From CAZAFC01 sp964484675 (GTDB lineage: Bacteria > Patescibacteriota > Saccharimonadia > Saccharimonadales > UBA4665): a stretch of 64,000 nt of DNA. A program made the translations under genes and the position numbers. The notes beneath the pieces were generated by a model. It was given only the letters and a program-made list of their open reading frames with translations. It was not told the origin of the DNA and did no database searches. The number at the start of each line of letters is the position of its first letter. The first letter of the stretch is position 1. Below, one piece after another: positions 22,859-32,106 of this stretch. The DNA lies in the NCBI GenBank assembly GCA_964484675.1, contig CAZAFC010000001.1, positions 124,001 to 188,000 on the forward strand, in the 5' to 3' direction.

Positions 22859-24202
22859 CTACCACCATCCGTAACTTACCTTGTGGTTGTAGGCGTTTGC
22901 CCAGCCATGATAGGTGCCCTGCGCGTAGCTGGCAGCCCACCTGAGCTGAGTCACGGCGCTGGTTTGCCAGTCACCGCCGAACGGCGCCATCTTGCTGCCG
23001 GGCGTCGCTTGGCCCAAGCCGTAGCCAAGATTGGATGGTATGTAGCTCGGCGGATAGGCCGGGCAGTCGCCGTACTGGCCCTGCAGCTTGGTCGGACACC
23101 AGCCAGACTCGTGGCTGATGATGTAATCCACGTAGCCGTAATCACCAGAGCTGATGCCGGCCAGCGCCATCACTGCTTGCTTGTCGCTCGGAATTTGCAC
23201 TGCCTTACCGCGTGCGATAATCTGCGTCACGGGCTGTTGGCTGACGATTTCCTGAATCTCGGTGCGGCCCACCTCCTGGCCATTTTGGAGCTGCAATTGA
23301 TAGGTAATAACCTTCGTACCCGGACTGCCCTGCTGACGAATCGCCGTGGTACCGAACGTCAGGCTGTCGTCCTCGATCGTTTGCACCGGCATTGGGATCG
23401 CCACCGACTCCGTGACAATCTTCGTGCCTTTGTGAATCACAAACACCTGGATATCGGACGTTAGTGCAGTGTTCATGGCCGGCTCCACGGTGTCGCCGTT
23501 GTGCAGGACGATGTTTTTCTCCTTGAGCAAAGCGCCCACTGTGGCCGCATGCGTTCGCAGCAACACCGGCGCGCCATACAAATTCATATTGATCGGCGTC
23601 GCCCGATTGATCACCACGCGCTCGCCAATCGAATCCTCGGTGATGAAATTATCGGCCGGCAGCAGTTGTAGCGAATCCTCCGGATACACGGTGATATTCG
23701 CCTGATGGGCGATACTGCGCGGCGTCGTGGCGGCGCTATAGACGAACGTCTTGGCCGCGCCATCAACGATCGTCACCGGCACCGCGCGGTAGACATTCAC
23801 GCGGAAATTATCCTGCACGATCGGCGTGCTCGCCACCGGCTCCACCACGTCGCCATCGTTGAGCGTGACATGCGCCCGAGCCAGCACATCACCCACCGTC
23901 TTGGCGCTTGTCGGCACCGTCTGCTCAAGCTTGTCGTGGCTGATAATAACAATGTGCGAGTTGCTTGATTGCAACTTCGGCGTGCCACCATTCAAAAACA
24001 GCAGCGTCAAAAAACTCACGACAAGCAGCAGCCCGAACGTCACGCTCGGAATGAGTACCATTGGCAAACGCGCAATTCGCTTGGCACGCCGCACACTGCG
24101 CCGCCTGGCAAGCGCATAGCGCCGCTTGAGTTGCTTGTTTTTTTTCTTCATAGATATAATGGGCGTTCGTTCTCTAAGGGGTAAAACCACAGAGAAGGTC
24201 AC
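22859..24202 (-). CDS. RpfB-like cell-wall protein (DUF348 repeats, G5 domain, transglycosylase-like end)
   Basis: About 430-447 aa. A basic N-terminus and one membrane helix (LIPSVTFGLLLVVSFLTLLFL) precede ubiquitin-like DUF348 repeats (~75-260), a G5 domain (~265-345, ending VTQIIARGKAV) and a C-terminal catalytic-looking module (YIISHESGW with a Glu, then GYGLGQATPGSKM). This resembles lysozyme/Rpf-type muralytic enzymes that remodel peptidoglycan at growth or division. The start is uncertain: GTG 24202 after a TACAAT box, or ATG 24151. Co-transcribed with rsmA. Confidence 0.88.
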   Translation of the reverse strand: MTFSVVLPLRERTPIISMKKKNKQLKRRYALARRRSVRRAKRIARLPMVLIPSVTFGLLLVVSFLTLLFLNGGTPKLQSSNSHIVIISHDKLEQTVPTSAKTVGDVLARAHVTLNDGDVVEPVASTPIVQDNFRVNVYRAVPVTIVDGAAKTFVYSAATTPRSIAHQANITVYPEDSLQLLPADNFITEDSIGERVVINRATPINMNLYGAPVLLRTHAATVGALLKEKNIVLHNGDTVEPAMNTALTSDIQVFVIHKGTKIVTESVAIPMPVQTIEDDSLTFGTTAIRQQGSPGTKVITYQLQLQNGQEVGRTEIQEIVSQQPVTQIIARGKAVQIPSDKQAVMALAGISSGDYGYVDYIISHESGWCPTKLQGQYGDCPAYPPSYIPSNLGYGLGQATPGSKMAPFGGDWQTSAVTQLRWAASYAQGTYHGWANAYNHKVSYGWW

Positions 24203-24234
24203 AGATAAACCCGCTTTATTGTATCAAATAGTGC

Positions 24235-24699
24235 TCACGCCAGCCATGCGCGTAATGCATCGAGCACATCGCCGTGCGCGTTGCCTGGGTCCAGCGTGTG
24301 CCAATCGACCCAAGCGAGCTCAGCAATTTCGTGGCGCTGGCGGGAAAGTTCAGGCTTCTTTGGAAGCTCGGCAGCATACACATGCACCACAAATGAAATA
24401 CCGCGTTCGCGCGCAGGCATCTGGCCGGCAAAGGTCAGCTGTTCTTGGCGCAGCGCGATTCCCGTCTCCTCGCGAATTTCACGCAAACAACCACGGAGAA
24501 TCGCCTCGCCCCTATGCAAACCGCCACCAGGCAGGCTCCACGCGTCATCAAGCCAGCCGCGCACCACCAAGATCTCATCACCATGCGCCAAAATCGCCCG
24601 TGTGCGTTCGCTGCCATTGAGCAGCAAAAACAAGCCGGGCCAAGCACACCAATAGATGCATCGGCCGAGCAAGATGCTGGGTGACTTCGAGCGTCGCAT
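24235..24699 (-). CDS. NUDIX hydrolase
   Basis: 154 aa. A complete Nudix box (GGGLHRGEAILRGCLREIRE, then ETGI) spans about residues 58-80, with the Glu residues that bind Mg2+. The N-terminus is hydrophobic (CIYWCAWPGLFLLLNG), as in a subset of Nudix proteins. Hydrolyses a nucleoside-diphosphate-linked substrate; which one is unknown. ATG 24699 lies 6 nt after TACAGT (24706-24711), so the transcript is leaderless. Confidence 0.88.
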   Translation of the reverse strand: MRRSKSPSILLGRCIYWCAWPGLFLLLNGSERTRAILAHGDEILVVRGWLDDAWSLPGGGLHRGEAILRGCLREIREETGIALRQEQLTFAGQMPARERGISFVVHVYAAELPKKPELSRQRHEIAELAWVDWHTLDPGNAHGDVLDALRAWLA

Positions 24700-24870
24700 G
24701 TCGTAACTGTAGCAGACTTTGGCGCTGCCGACAGCTGGCTTTTTTGCGAAATAAACGAAATTCGCCGCCGCTTGTGAATTTTGTCATTTACATGGAAAGT
24801 CGCAGGCAGGTATGATTCGACCATCCACAATTCGTGGAGCCTCCGAGTGAGATCGAGGAATGAAATAGAG

Positions 24871-25545
24871 ATGACGCTCTCGCAGAACCTTTCATTCATA
24901 GCCGGCGCGGCGAAAACCACTGATTTCTGGTGGGTCGCCCTCTGGCTTACAGCGCTAGTGGCAAGCATTCGCTGCTGCGTGGCCGTCGGCAACCGGATAG
25001 TCCACGGCGTATCGCTGGCACGCACGCCCCGCTACTACTCCGGCAGCGAAAGCTTCTGGAGCCAGGTGAATAGCATGGCGCGCTACTGCAAACTGCTGCC
25101 GGACATAACCGAAGGATCGGCCTTCTTGGTACTGGCGGCACTCGCGAGCAGCGTGGCTTGGACTATAGCGACAGAGGTCGTACCGAGCAAGCTGCCATTC
25201 GGCCAGTGGCTCCTCGGGCCATCGTGGATTGCGCTCATGCTGAGCGGCGGCGTCTACCTCATCAACCGTGCTGCCGCCTGGGTCATATACCGGCAAAAGC
25301 TACGCGAAGCCGCTCACCAAGCGCGCCAGCTCTGGCTGGAAGACCACGAAGTGCTCAGCCCCGAAGAGGCCGCAGCGATCGCCGCCTTCGCGACCGACGC
25401 CGAAGCCGTGCAATTGCTGAGCAGCCTTGCCGATGACATGCTGGCTGGCGCCTTGGCTGGTGTTCCGGCCGCCATCCTGCAAGCGGACAGCGATCGCCGA
25501 ACCTTGGCAATGCGAGAGGAGGAGTTCAAGCTCACCGGAGGATAA
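24871..25545 (+). CDS. Hypothetical membrane protein
   Basis: 224 aa, not recognised. Three hydrophobic helices (~18-36, ~87-105, ~113-132) are followed by an amphipathic, Ala/Glu-rich cytoplasmic tail (LREAAHQARQLWLEDHEVLSP near 143). ATG 24871 is preferred; the longer in-frame start at 24781 lacks SD. G/C-ending codons and a strong 3' hairpin place it with the interspersed unknown genes. It is followed by two further membrane proteins on the same strand, each with its own terminator. Confidence 0.65.
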   Translation: MTLSQNLSFIAGAAKTTDFWWVALWLTALVASIRCCVAVGNRIVHGVSLARTPRYYSGSESFWSQVNSMARYCKLLPDITEGSAFLVLAALASSVAWTIATEVVPSKLPFGQWLLGPSWIALMLSGGVYLINRAAAWVIYRQKLREAAHQARQLWLEDHEVLSPEEAAAIAAFATDAEAVQLLSSLADDMLAGALAGVPAAILQADSDRRTLAMREEEFKLTGG

Positions 25546-25576
25546 CAGAGAGGATTGCCGTGCCTCACTTACATAG

Positions 25577-25630
25577 CGGGCGCGAAGTTCGCCGCATCAG
25601 CGACACACTTCGCGCTCCGCACCACTTTTT
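25577..25630 (+). terminator. Terminator of the 24871 gene
   Basis: GCGCGAAGT (25580-25588) pairs with ACTTCGCGC (25607-25615), followed by CCGCACCACTTTTTT. Confidence 0.75.
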
Positions 25631-25727
25631 TCGATTCCCCAAAAGATACTAGTATTTATATCGTTATGATTGTATAATATGCCTAGCTTCGTCGCCCGAC
25701 GATGCACTTTTGATTCGAGGTGTTTCT

Positions 25728-26321
25728 ATGCACGTCTTCTCGTGGCCCGACGGAATCTTGCCGATTGCCGTATCGGCCGCGACGATTCCCGCGTTCGTGG
25801 TGACGTACTTCCGGACCGTCCTGTACGGCAGCCCCAAGAAGTCCAGCTACGGCCGCCGCGGAGTCGTGCTTTTCGGCACCGGCTGGTTCGGGATCGCGGC
25901 CAGCGGCCTCCTCGGCTACCTGCTCTTCGCCATGTGCGTCCACAACACGATGCCGCAGTCGCAGCTGAACCACTTGCCGTTCTTCGGCTGGGGGGCGGGC
26001 CTCTGCTTGGTCGTGATCTTCGGGATCGCCGACATGGCCGTCCGCCTGGACAACCTGAAGCTGCCGCGCCTGCTTTTGCTGGCTCAAATCGCTCTGGAGT
26101 TCGGCATTACCAGCACGATCCTGCGGAGCTTGCAGCTCGCCCAACAGCCGGGTCACCCCAAGGTGGTCTCGCTTCTGCACATCACCAGCGTCTTCACCGG
26201 CACCTGCTGCCTGGCGATCTTCGCAGGCCTTATCGCTCGGCTGGTCGTCGACCGCTGGCGGTTCTGGCGCCTGGAGGCCCACGAACAGCAGCTGAGCACC
26301 GACAGTATCGCCGACAGGTAG
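25728..26321 (+). CDS. Hypothetical membrane protein, paralogue of the 26612 protein
   Basis: 197 aa with about five transmembrane segments. The N-terminus MHVFSWPDGILPIAV and C-terminus FWRLEAHEQQLSTDS match the 26612 protein (MFVLSWFNSANLPVT.. and YWRLVRTDRIFSADS). The leaders are alike too (TTCGAGGTGTTTCT and ATCGAGGTGTTCT before ATG), so the pair arose by duplication. Function unknown. A TATAAT at 25673-25678 and a TCGTCGCCCGACGA hairpin in the leader precede it. Confidence 0.7.
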   Translation: MHVFSWPDGILPIAVSAATIPAFVVTYFRTVLYGSPKKSSYGRRGVVLFGTGWFGIAASGLLGYLLFAMCVHNTMPQSQLNHLPFFGWGAGLCLVVIFGIADMAVRLDNLKLPRLLLLAQIALEFGITSTILRSLQLAQQPGHPKVVSLLHITSVFTGTCCLAIFAGLIARLVVDRWRFWRLEAHEQQLSTDSIADR

Positions 26322-26346
26322 GATGCGAGCGGTTCTCCGAGCAAAT

Positions 26347-26398
26347 GGCGCGCGGTGCGGCAACACGTGGCTTCACCACACACACCGCACCGCGCGCC
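26347..26398 (+). other. 14-bp perfect hairpin behind the 25728 gene
   Basis: GGCGCGCGGTGCGG (26347-26360) and CCGCACCGCGCGCC (26385-26398). The core GCGGTGCGG recurs in the 3' region of the paralogue at 26612. It lies 25 nt after the stop and upstream of the true terminator. Confidence 0.7.
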
Positions 26399-26465
26399 AG
26401 CTCAGCTTTCGCACCCCACACACCCCAGAGACACCTCGATCAATTCCCCATTTTGTCTTTGAGCA

Positions 26466-26490
26466 ACCCCTTCATTACGGGGTCGTTTTT
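26466..26490 (+). terminator. Intrinsic terminator of the 25728 gene
   Basis: ACCCC pairs with GGGGT across an 8-nt loop (26466-26483), followed by CGTTTTT. Confidence 0.75.
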
Positions 26491-26611
26491 ATGCCCAATG
26501 TTCGTTTGCAACATGACTACCGTTCTTTGCAATTACGTGCAATTTATGATATCGTACTCATAACCTTGTCAAGCCTGGCAAGCGTTCATTCCGAGTGAAT
26601 CGAGGTGTTCT

Positions 26612-27148
26612 ATGTTCGTCCTCTCGTGGTTCAACAGCGCCAACCTGCCGGTCACAGCAATCATCGCATCCATCGTCGGTCTCGGGCTGCTGTGTGCCTG
26701 CACCGCTGAAGGCATCGGTTGGCTCTTCGTCATCCTCATGGGAGCCCCGACGGTCTTCGGCCTCTGTAACGACTTCGACCTCATGTGGCACCATTCGTCG
26801 TTCAGCACGAAATACCTGCAGAACAGCTTCACGGCAACGGTGTTCGTCATGGTGTACGTAGCCGTGCTCGGCGGCAGCCTGGCGTGGCTTCAGAGCAACT
26901 TCCCCCGCAAGGCTATCGTCGGACTCATCGGCGTGTTCCTGGGAGCGTTCACCACGTTCCTTCGTCTGGGCGCTCTGGTCCCCAACAAGGCCGGCCACGG
27001 GCACGAAGTACCGGAGTACTATAGCACCGCCACCGGCTACGCCTGCCTGATGCTGATCGCCGTCTCCATCGGCCTGTTCATCCGGGAATTCTGGCGCTAC
27101 TGGCGGCTCGTACGCACAGACCGAATCTTCAGCGCCGACAGCTTGTAG
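26612..27148 (+). CDS. Hypothetical membrane protein, paralogue of the 25728 protein
   Basis: 178 aa with four to five transmembrane segments (~12-30, ~36-50, ~72-92, ~100-118, ~142-160). It shares N-terminal, C-terminal and leader sequence with the 25728 protein. The loop DLMWHHSSFSTKYLQNSF near 56 is its own. Function unknown; conserved short cytoplasmic ends suggest both bind a common partner (inference). ATG 26612 has GAGG upstream. Confidence 0.7.
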   Translation: MFVLSWFNSANLPVTAIIASIVGLGLLCACTAEGIGWLFVILMGAPTVFGLCNDFDLMWHHSSFSTKYLQNSFTATVFVMVYVAVLGGSLAWLQSNFPRKAIVGLIGVFLGAFTTFLRLGALVPNKAGHGHEVPEYYSTATGYACLMLIAVSIGLFIREFWRYWRLVRTDRIFSADSL

Positions 27149-27156
27149 GAGATCAA

Positions 27157-27287
27157 GGGTCGGCAAGATCAAGCCGCCCCACAGAAACCAAGCACTAATC
27201 GAGCGACAGCGCAGGTGCGGCCTTCGAACTGGCACCGCCGCCAAAGACCGCACCGCGCTGCTCGAACTTCTTGGCTCACGCCGACCC
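27157..27287 (+). other. Structured 3' region of the 26612 gene
   Basis: GGGTCGGC (27157-27164) pairs with GCCGACCC (27280-27287), enclosing GAGC..GGTGCGG/CCGCACCGCGCTGCTC. This 130-nt closed structure contains the same GGTGCGG arm as the hairpin behind the paralogue. No ORF and no hammerhead core. Confidence 0.5.
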
Positions 27288-27375
27288 CTCCCAAAAAAAG
27301 CCCTACGCCCCGATTCACTCACTCCCACAAATTTCAAAACCCCGAGAAACGAGCTTCATCCGGCCAACTACGCAC

Positions 27376-27399
27376 CCGACCCTAGCAGGTCGGTTTTTT
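27376..27399 (+). terminator. Intrinsic terminator of the 26612 gene
   Basis: CCGACC-CTAGCA-GGTCGG followed by six T. From here to 27561 nothing is seen. Confidence 0.8.
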
Positions 27400-27561
27400 G
27401 TGCTCGGGTGGCGAGATGTTTGGACCATCGCTCACAAAGAAACAGTATTACGAGAAGGAGCCAAGCTCGCACTGCCGCTTTTTGCGTTCAGCCAGATACT
27501 TGTGCGAGATACCTATGTGCGCAGCGTAGATTGCTTTGATCGTGCTTTGTTCGTTTGCGAG

Positions 27562-29778
27562 CTATTCGCCCGATAATTTCTCGAGCGGCGCAAAGCCCAC
27601 ATCGAGCTTTTTGGCGCCTTTGCCCTTGAAATAAATCGTCGCAGCATCGCCGTCCATTTCCACGATTGTGCCCACGCCAAACACCGGATGCCGCACCTGA
27701 TCACCCTCGTAAAAGTCCGGCACGTAACGCGGCTCACCAGAATCGGCGTGAGCCACAATTTCCGGCCCAGATTGAGTCGCCGCCACGCCGCTCGCAGCAT
27801 CACCAAAACCTGTGGGCTTGAATCCGACTGGCGCCTGCGTGTAGCCGCTAAATGCCTCGTCCGGCCGGAATTGCCCATCGATTTCGCTCAAAAACCGGCT
27901 CGGTGGATTGTGCTGCGACCCGCCAAACAGCGTCCGCATCGTCGCGTACACCATATACAGCTCCTCGCGGGCGCGCGTCATGCCCACGTAGCACAGCCGG
28001 CGCTCTTCTTCCATCTCAAACTGATCGTACAGCGCCCGCGAGTGCGGAAACACCGTCTCCTCCATGCCGACCATAAACACCACCGGAAATTCCAGCCCCT
28101 TGGCGGCGTGCAGCGTCATCAGCGTCACGGCATTGCCATCAAAATCAGCCTGGTCGACATCGCTCACCAGCGCCACTTCCTCGAGAAAAATCTCCATGCC
28201 GAGATCCTGATATTCCTGCGCGACGCCGATAAGCTCTTTGACATTTTCCTGGCGCGACTCGGCCTGCGGCGTGCCGTCCTCGAGCATCGCCAGGTAATCG
28301 AGCCGGCGAATGAGCGCCTCAACAATCACGGCCGGCGGCGACGTTTCGCTCAGTTCGCGCAGGCGGTCGAGTGTGTCGCCCAGGCTCACTAGGCCTTTTC
28401 GCGCCTTGGCCGTCACGTCGTCGCACTGCGAAGATTGCGTCAGCGCATCTTGCAGGCTCAGGCCCATTTCCTGCCGCCAGCGATTGAAATTCTCGAGACT
28501 TTTCACGCCAAGCCCACGCGTCGGCACATTCGCAATTCGCAGGAAGCTAATCCGATCTTCAGGCTGATAAATCAGCCGCAAGTACGCCATCAAATCCTTA
28601 ATTTCTTTGCGATCATAAAACCGCTGGCCACCGACGATCCGGTACGGCACACCGTAATGAATGAGCGTCTCCTCGACCGACCGGCTCTGTGCGTTGGTGC
28701 GATACAGCACCGCAAAATCGCTGTAATTGCGCGAGCCGGCGTCCACGCTGTTGCGCACACGCCGCACGATCGCCTCGCCCTCGGCTCGCTCGTTCGCCAC
28801 TTGCAGCATCTGCACCGGCAAGCCATTGCCCGCATCGGTCCAAAGCTTTTTGTCGGAACGCTGCTGATTGTGCGAAATAATCGTATGCGCTGCGTCCAAA
28901 ATCGCCTTGGTGCTGCGGTAATTCTGCTCGAGCTTGATCACGGTGCAGTTCGGATGGTCCTGCTCAAAGTTCAAAATATTGCGAAAATCCGCGCCGCGCC
29001 AGCTGTAAATACTCTGCCAGTCGTCGCCGACAACCGCGATATTTTCATGCTCATTGGTCAGTAACTTCACGAGCGTGTACTGCGCGCTGTTGGTGTCCTG
29101 ATATTCGTCGATCATCACGTATTTGAAACGCGCGCGCCACTTATCACGCACGTCGGGCTGGCTTTTGAGCATGTGCACGGTGCGGCTGATGAGATCGTCA
29201 AAATCAAGCGCCGACGCCTCTTTGAGCGCGCGCTGATAGAGCGGAAACACCTGCGCCGCCACGCGTTGCGCCGGGGTCGAGCCGGCTTCTTCGTAGTCAG
29301 CCGGGGTGAGCATTTCGTTTTTGGCGTTACTTATCAAGCCGGCGATGGTGCGCGCCGGGAAGCTTTTTTCGTCGATCATCAGCTGTTTGCAAGCTTGCTT
29401 GACAGCGCTCATGCGGTCGGACTCGTCGAAGATCACAAAGCTGCGCGGAATTCCCGCACTCTCGCCATCGCGCCGCAAAATCCGCACGCAAATCGAGTGA
29501 AACGTGCCCATGTACGGCATAAATGCGCGATCCTCGGCACTCTTACCGAGCAGATGCGCCACACGTTCGCGCATTTCCCGCGCCGCTTTGTTGGTGAACG
29601 TCACAGCCAGAATGCCGAACGGCGACGCTTTTTGGGAAGCGATAATGTACGCGATGCGGTGCGTGAGCGTCTTTGTCTTGCCCGAACCCGCGCCGGCCTG
29701 AATGAGCAGCGGCCCTTCGGTGGTCTCCACCGCGCGGCGCTGTTCCGGATTCAAGCCAGTGACAAGATCATCAAGCAC
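27562..29778 (-). CDS. pcrA: ATP-dependent DNA helicase, UvrD/PcrA type
   Basis: 738 aa, normal PcrA length. Q motif LNPEQRRAV near 9, motif I AGAGSGKTKT near 28, motif II DEYQDTN near 225, GDDWQSIYSWRGAD near 252, NYRST near 285, LMTLHAAKGLEFPVVFM near 555, and CYVGMTRAREELY near 600. It ends with the PcrA/UvrD-type C-terminal tail (HPVFGVGTIVEMDGD near 698). A superfamily 1 3'-5' helicase for repair and replication restart. Start GTG 29778 is exactly 6 nt after TACAAT (29785-29790), so the mRNA is leaderless. Confidence 0.95.
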   Translation of the reverse strand: MLDDLVTGLNPEQRRAVETTEGPLLIQAGAGSGKTKTLTHRIAYIIASQKASPFGILAVTFTNKAAREMRERVAHLLGKSAEDRAFMPYMGTFHSICVRILRRDGESAGIPRSFVIFDESDRMSAVKQACKQLMIDEKSFPARTIAGLISNAKNEMLTPADYEEAGSTPAQRVAAQVFPLYQRALKEASALDFDDLISRTVHMLKSQPDVRDKWRARFKYVMIDEYQDTNSAQYTLVKLLTNEHENIAVVGDDWQSIYSWRGADFRNILNFEQDHPNCTVIKLEQNYRSTKAILDAAHTIISHNQQRSDKKLWTDAGNGLPVQMLQVANERAEGEAIVRRVRNSVDAGSRNYSDFAVLYRTNAQSRSVEETLIHYGVPYRIVGGQRFYDRKEIKDLMAYLRLIYQPEDRISFLRIANVPTRGLGVKSLENFNRWRQEMGLSLQDALTQSSQCDDVTAKARKGLVSLGDTLDRLRELSETSPPAVIVEALIRRLDYLAMLEDGTPQAESRQENVKELIGVAQEYQDLGMEIFLEEVALVSDVDQADFDGNAVTLMTLHAAKGLEFPVVFMVGMEETVFPHSRALYDQFEMEEERRLCYVGMTRAREELYMVYATMRTLFGGSQHNPPSRFLSEIDGQFRPDEAFSGYTQAPVGFKPTGFGDAASGVAATQSGPEIVAHADSGEPRYVPDFYEGDQVRHPVFGVGTIVEMDGDAATIYFKGKGAKKLDVGFAPLEKLSGE

Positions 29779-29928
29779 GCTAGCATTGTATCAGATAGTG
29801 CTTGTGCCAAACGCTGTAATTTTCGCCGCGCTCAGCCCCCAACCAAAATAATCGTCAAAGTGACTACACCGGACGTCATTGTTGTCAGCCGTCTGGTCAG
29901 AGAAATCAGCTCACTTGTACGCACCCGC

Positions 29929-29946
29929 CCCACCACTCCACGGTGG
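29929..29946 (-). other. Hairpin in the gap between pcrA and the 30078 gene
   Basis: CACCAC-CGTGGA-GTGGTG on the minus strand, the only structure in the ~290-nt gap apart from the pcrA promoter. No U tract. Confidence 0.4.
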
Positions 29947-30077
29947 TGCTAGGCTTTCAGCGCGAGCTTAAGGATGTTGCTTGGAGCACCTGGCTGAGAC
30001 GTGTTGCGCGACAGAGGAGAGGATCCTTGCGCGCGAGAGATTCCGCCTATGAAGGCCCGGCCGAAATCAACACCGAT

Positions 30078-31244
30078 CTACGTCTTGAAAAAATGCGTAT
30101 GCGGCAGCGTGTGGCCACGGAAAATATCGCTCATGAAGCCACCATCGAGCAGCAGGTCAAGCACGATCACAGCGATCAACACCAGCAGGAGCAGCGTAAG
30201 CAAAAGTCCGAGCCATGGAAAACGCCGCTTGCGCGAAACGCTGTGAGCGGTGAGCAATGGCGTTTGCGGCCCACCAGTCGCAGCGCGAGCGCGCTTTTTG
30301 AAACCGCGAGGCAGTGTGTGATGCGACACGACGATGCTGTTTGGCTCGATCAGCGGCGCGTTACTCATGCCAGCCAGCAAGGCGTCATCAGCTTCGGACT
30401 CGTTTGACTGCGAAACGGCAGGCTTGACGCTGAAAGTCGGTTTGCTCACTTGAGAAAGGTCCAACTCATCAAAGCCGAGAGCTGACGATGCTGGCGCTGC
30501 ACCAGGGGTTGCGGATGGCGAATTTTGAGCGGCTTGTGCATCGGGCTGAGGACTTTGAGATGACCGAGTAGATGATGCGGACGTCTCAGATATAAGCTCG
30601 GGAGTCTGTGCAGGCGCAGCCTGGCCGGGAGCGGAAATCGCCGAGGAATCAGCGGAACTCGGCGGCAGTGGCGACGGTGCTTCTGGCAAATCGGCCAAGT
30701 GGCCTTGAGCAGCATCAGCCGCAGCACTCGGCTCAGTTTGAGTAGCCGTCTCCGTCATGCCACCCGGCGCTTGCTGATCCACGGAAACGGGTGACGGCTT
30801 AGGCGCCGTAGCTGCCACCAGTGATCCTGGCACAACCTCTTGCGACCGTTCAGCCATCGGTGCGGCGGCATCATCGAGATCACGCACGGAAGTTGCATCC
30901 GGCATTGGCGCAGGAGAACTTGGCGAATCCGCAATCGGCACGTCCCCGGCAACCGAAGCCGGAGCATTTGCATTTTCCGGCACGGAAGCTGGAGCAGTCA
31001 CGGCCTTAGCATCTTCAGGAGTCACCGAAGCTGGAGCAGCCGCCGGCGCAACGACGGTTTTCTGTTTGGAGCGCGTCAGGAGCGACTGCTCGGCAGAGGG
31101 CGATAAAAGCGGATCGTGCACTTGCGGCTTGTGGCCGACAATGACCGGGCGAGACGTGGCACTTGCCGGAGATTTGCCCGGGCGCGCCACATCGAACACC
31201 TTGGCGGCGTCTTTTGGCGTGGCTTTAGGCGTCTCATCAGCCAT
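30078..31244 (-). CDS. Membrane-anchored disordered protein
   Basis: 388 aa. Residues ~1-330 are low-complexity, rich in Ala, Pro, Ser and acidic residues. An N-terminal conserved-looking block (DVARPGKSPASATSRPVIVGH near 19) precedes it. A basic stretch (SVSRKRRFPW) is followed by one strong transmembrane helix (LGLLLTLLLLVLIAVIVLDLLL near 345-367) and a short outer tail. The orientation suggests a long cytoplasmic disordered region. Function unknown. The start overlaps the tpiA end by 8 nt, so it is probably in the tpiA operon. Confidence 0.75.
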   Translation of the reverse strand: MADETPKATPKDAAKVFDVARPGKSPASATSRPVIVGHKPQVHDPLLSPSAEQSLLTRSKQKTVVAPAAAPASVTPEDAKAVTAPASVPENANAPASVAGDVPIADSPSSPAPMPDATSVRDLDDAAAPMAERSQEVVPGSLVAATAPKPSPVSVDQQAPGGMTETATQTEPSAAADAAQGHLADLPEAPSPLPPSSADSSAISAPGQAAPAQTPELISETSASSTRSSQSPQPDAQAAQNSPSATPGAAPASSALGFDELDLSQVSKPTFSVKPAVSQSNESEADDALLAGMSNAPLIEPNSIVVSHHTLPRGFKKRARAATGGPQTPLLTAHSVSRKRRFPWLGLLLTLLLLVLIAVIVLDLLLDGGFMSDIFRGHTLPHTHFFKT

Positions 31245-32031
31245 CGACTTCCCCCAAGTCCGTTTTCATTCGATATGCCGCGTCGACAATGCCGGCAAAC
31301 GTATACGGGTTGAGGCTGGCGCCACCGACCAGCGCGCCGTCGCAGCCTTCGACCTCGAGATAGCCTCGCACGGTTTGATCGGTCACGCTGCCGCCGTAGA
31401 GCAAGCGCGTGCGGCCAGCGGCTTTGGGGCCGTAGAGCTCTTTTACTTGCTGGCGGATGTATGCGAGCGCGTCGGCGACGTCGCCAGGCTTGGCATATTC
31501 GCCACCAAACGTGCTAATCGCCCACACCGGCTCGTACGCGATCACCACCTGCGCCATTTCCTGGCTCGTCAGCCCGGCGAGCGCCGTCGTGACTTGGTCG
31601 TGCAGCACTCGCTTGGTCTGGCCTTCCTTGCGCTCCTGCTTGGTTTCGCCCACGCAAATAATCGGCATAATGCCGTTGCGCACACTGGCCGCAACCTTAA
31701 GCTGAATCGTCTTGAGGTCTTCGCCAAAATACAGCCGGCGCTCAGAATGGCCGATGATGGCATAGTGCACCAGCTCGCGGAGCATCGTAAATGACACCTC
31801 GCCCGTAAACGCGCCTTCGTCCTGGTGATATGCGTTTTGGGCAGCCAAGCGAAACTTACGGCGGTCAATCTGCATGCTCATCGGCTGGAGCGCCAGCATG
31901 CTCGGCGCGAGCACCAGCTCGATGCCACGGTGAATCCGCGTGCGCTCTTGCAGCCGATGCACCAGAAAGCTCGCCTGACTGACGTTCAGATTCATTTTCC
32001 AATTGGCGACGAGCAGCGTTCGTGATGACAT
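31237..32031 (-). CDS. tpiA: Triosephosphate isomerase
   Basis: 264 aa. Catalytic residues are in place: Lys in NWKMN near 12, His in IIGHSERR near 96, Glu in AYEPVWAI near 171, then LLYGGSV near 217 and ALVGGASL near 238. It interconverts dihydroxyacetone phosphate and glyceraldehyde-3-phosphate. It lies 75 nt behind pgk on the same strand, a common glycolytic pairing. Confidence 0.97.
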   Translation of the reverse strand: MSSRTLLVANWKMNLNVSQASFLVHRLQERTRIHRGIELVLAPSMLALQPMSMQIDRRKFRLAAQNAYHQDEGAFTGEVSFTMLRELVHYAIIGHSERRLYFGEDLKTIQLKVAASVRNGIMPIICVGETKQERKEGQTKRVLHDQVTTALAGLTSQEMAQVVIAYEPVWAISTFGGEYAKPGDVADALAYIRQQVKELYGPKAAGRTRLLYGGSVTDQTVRGYLEVEGCDGALVGGASLNPYTFAGIVDAAYRMKTDLGEVDG

Positions 32032-32106
32032 ATTTTAGACCTGTTATTCACAGTTTACCATAAGCATTGTACAAAATACAAAAGTCAGAACCTGGCCAAG
32101 CAATGG

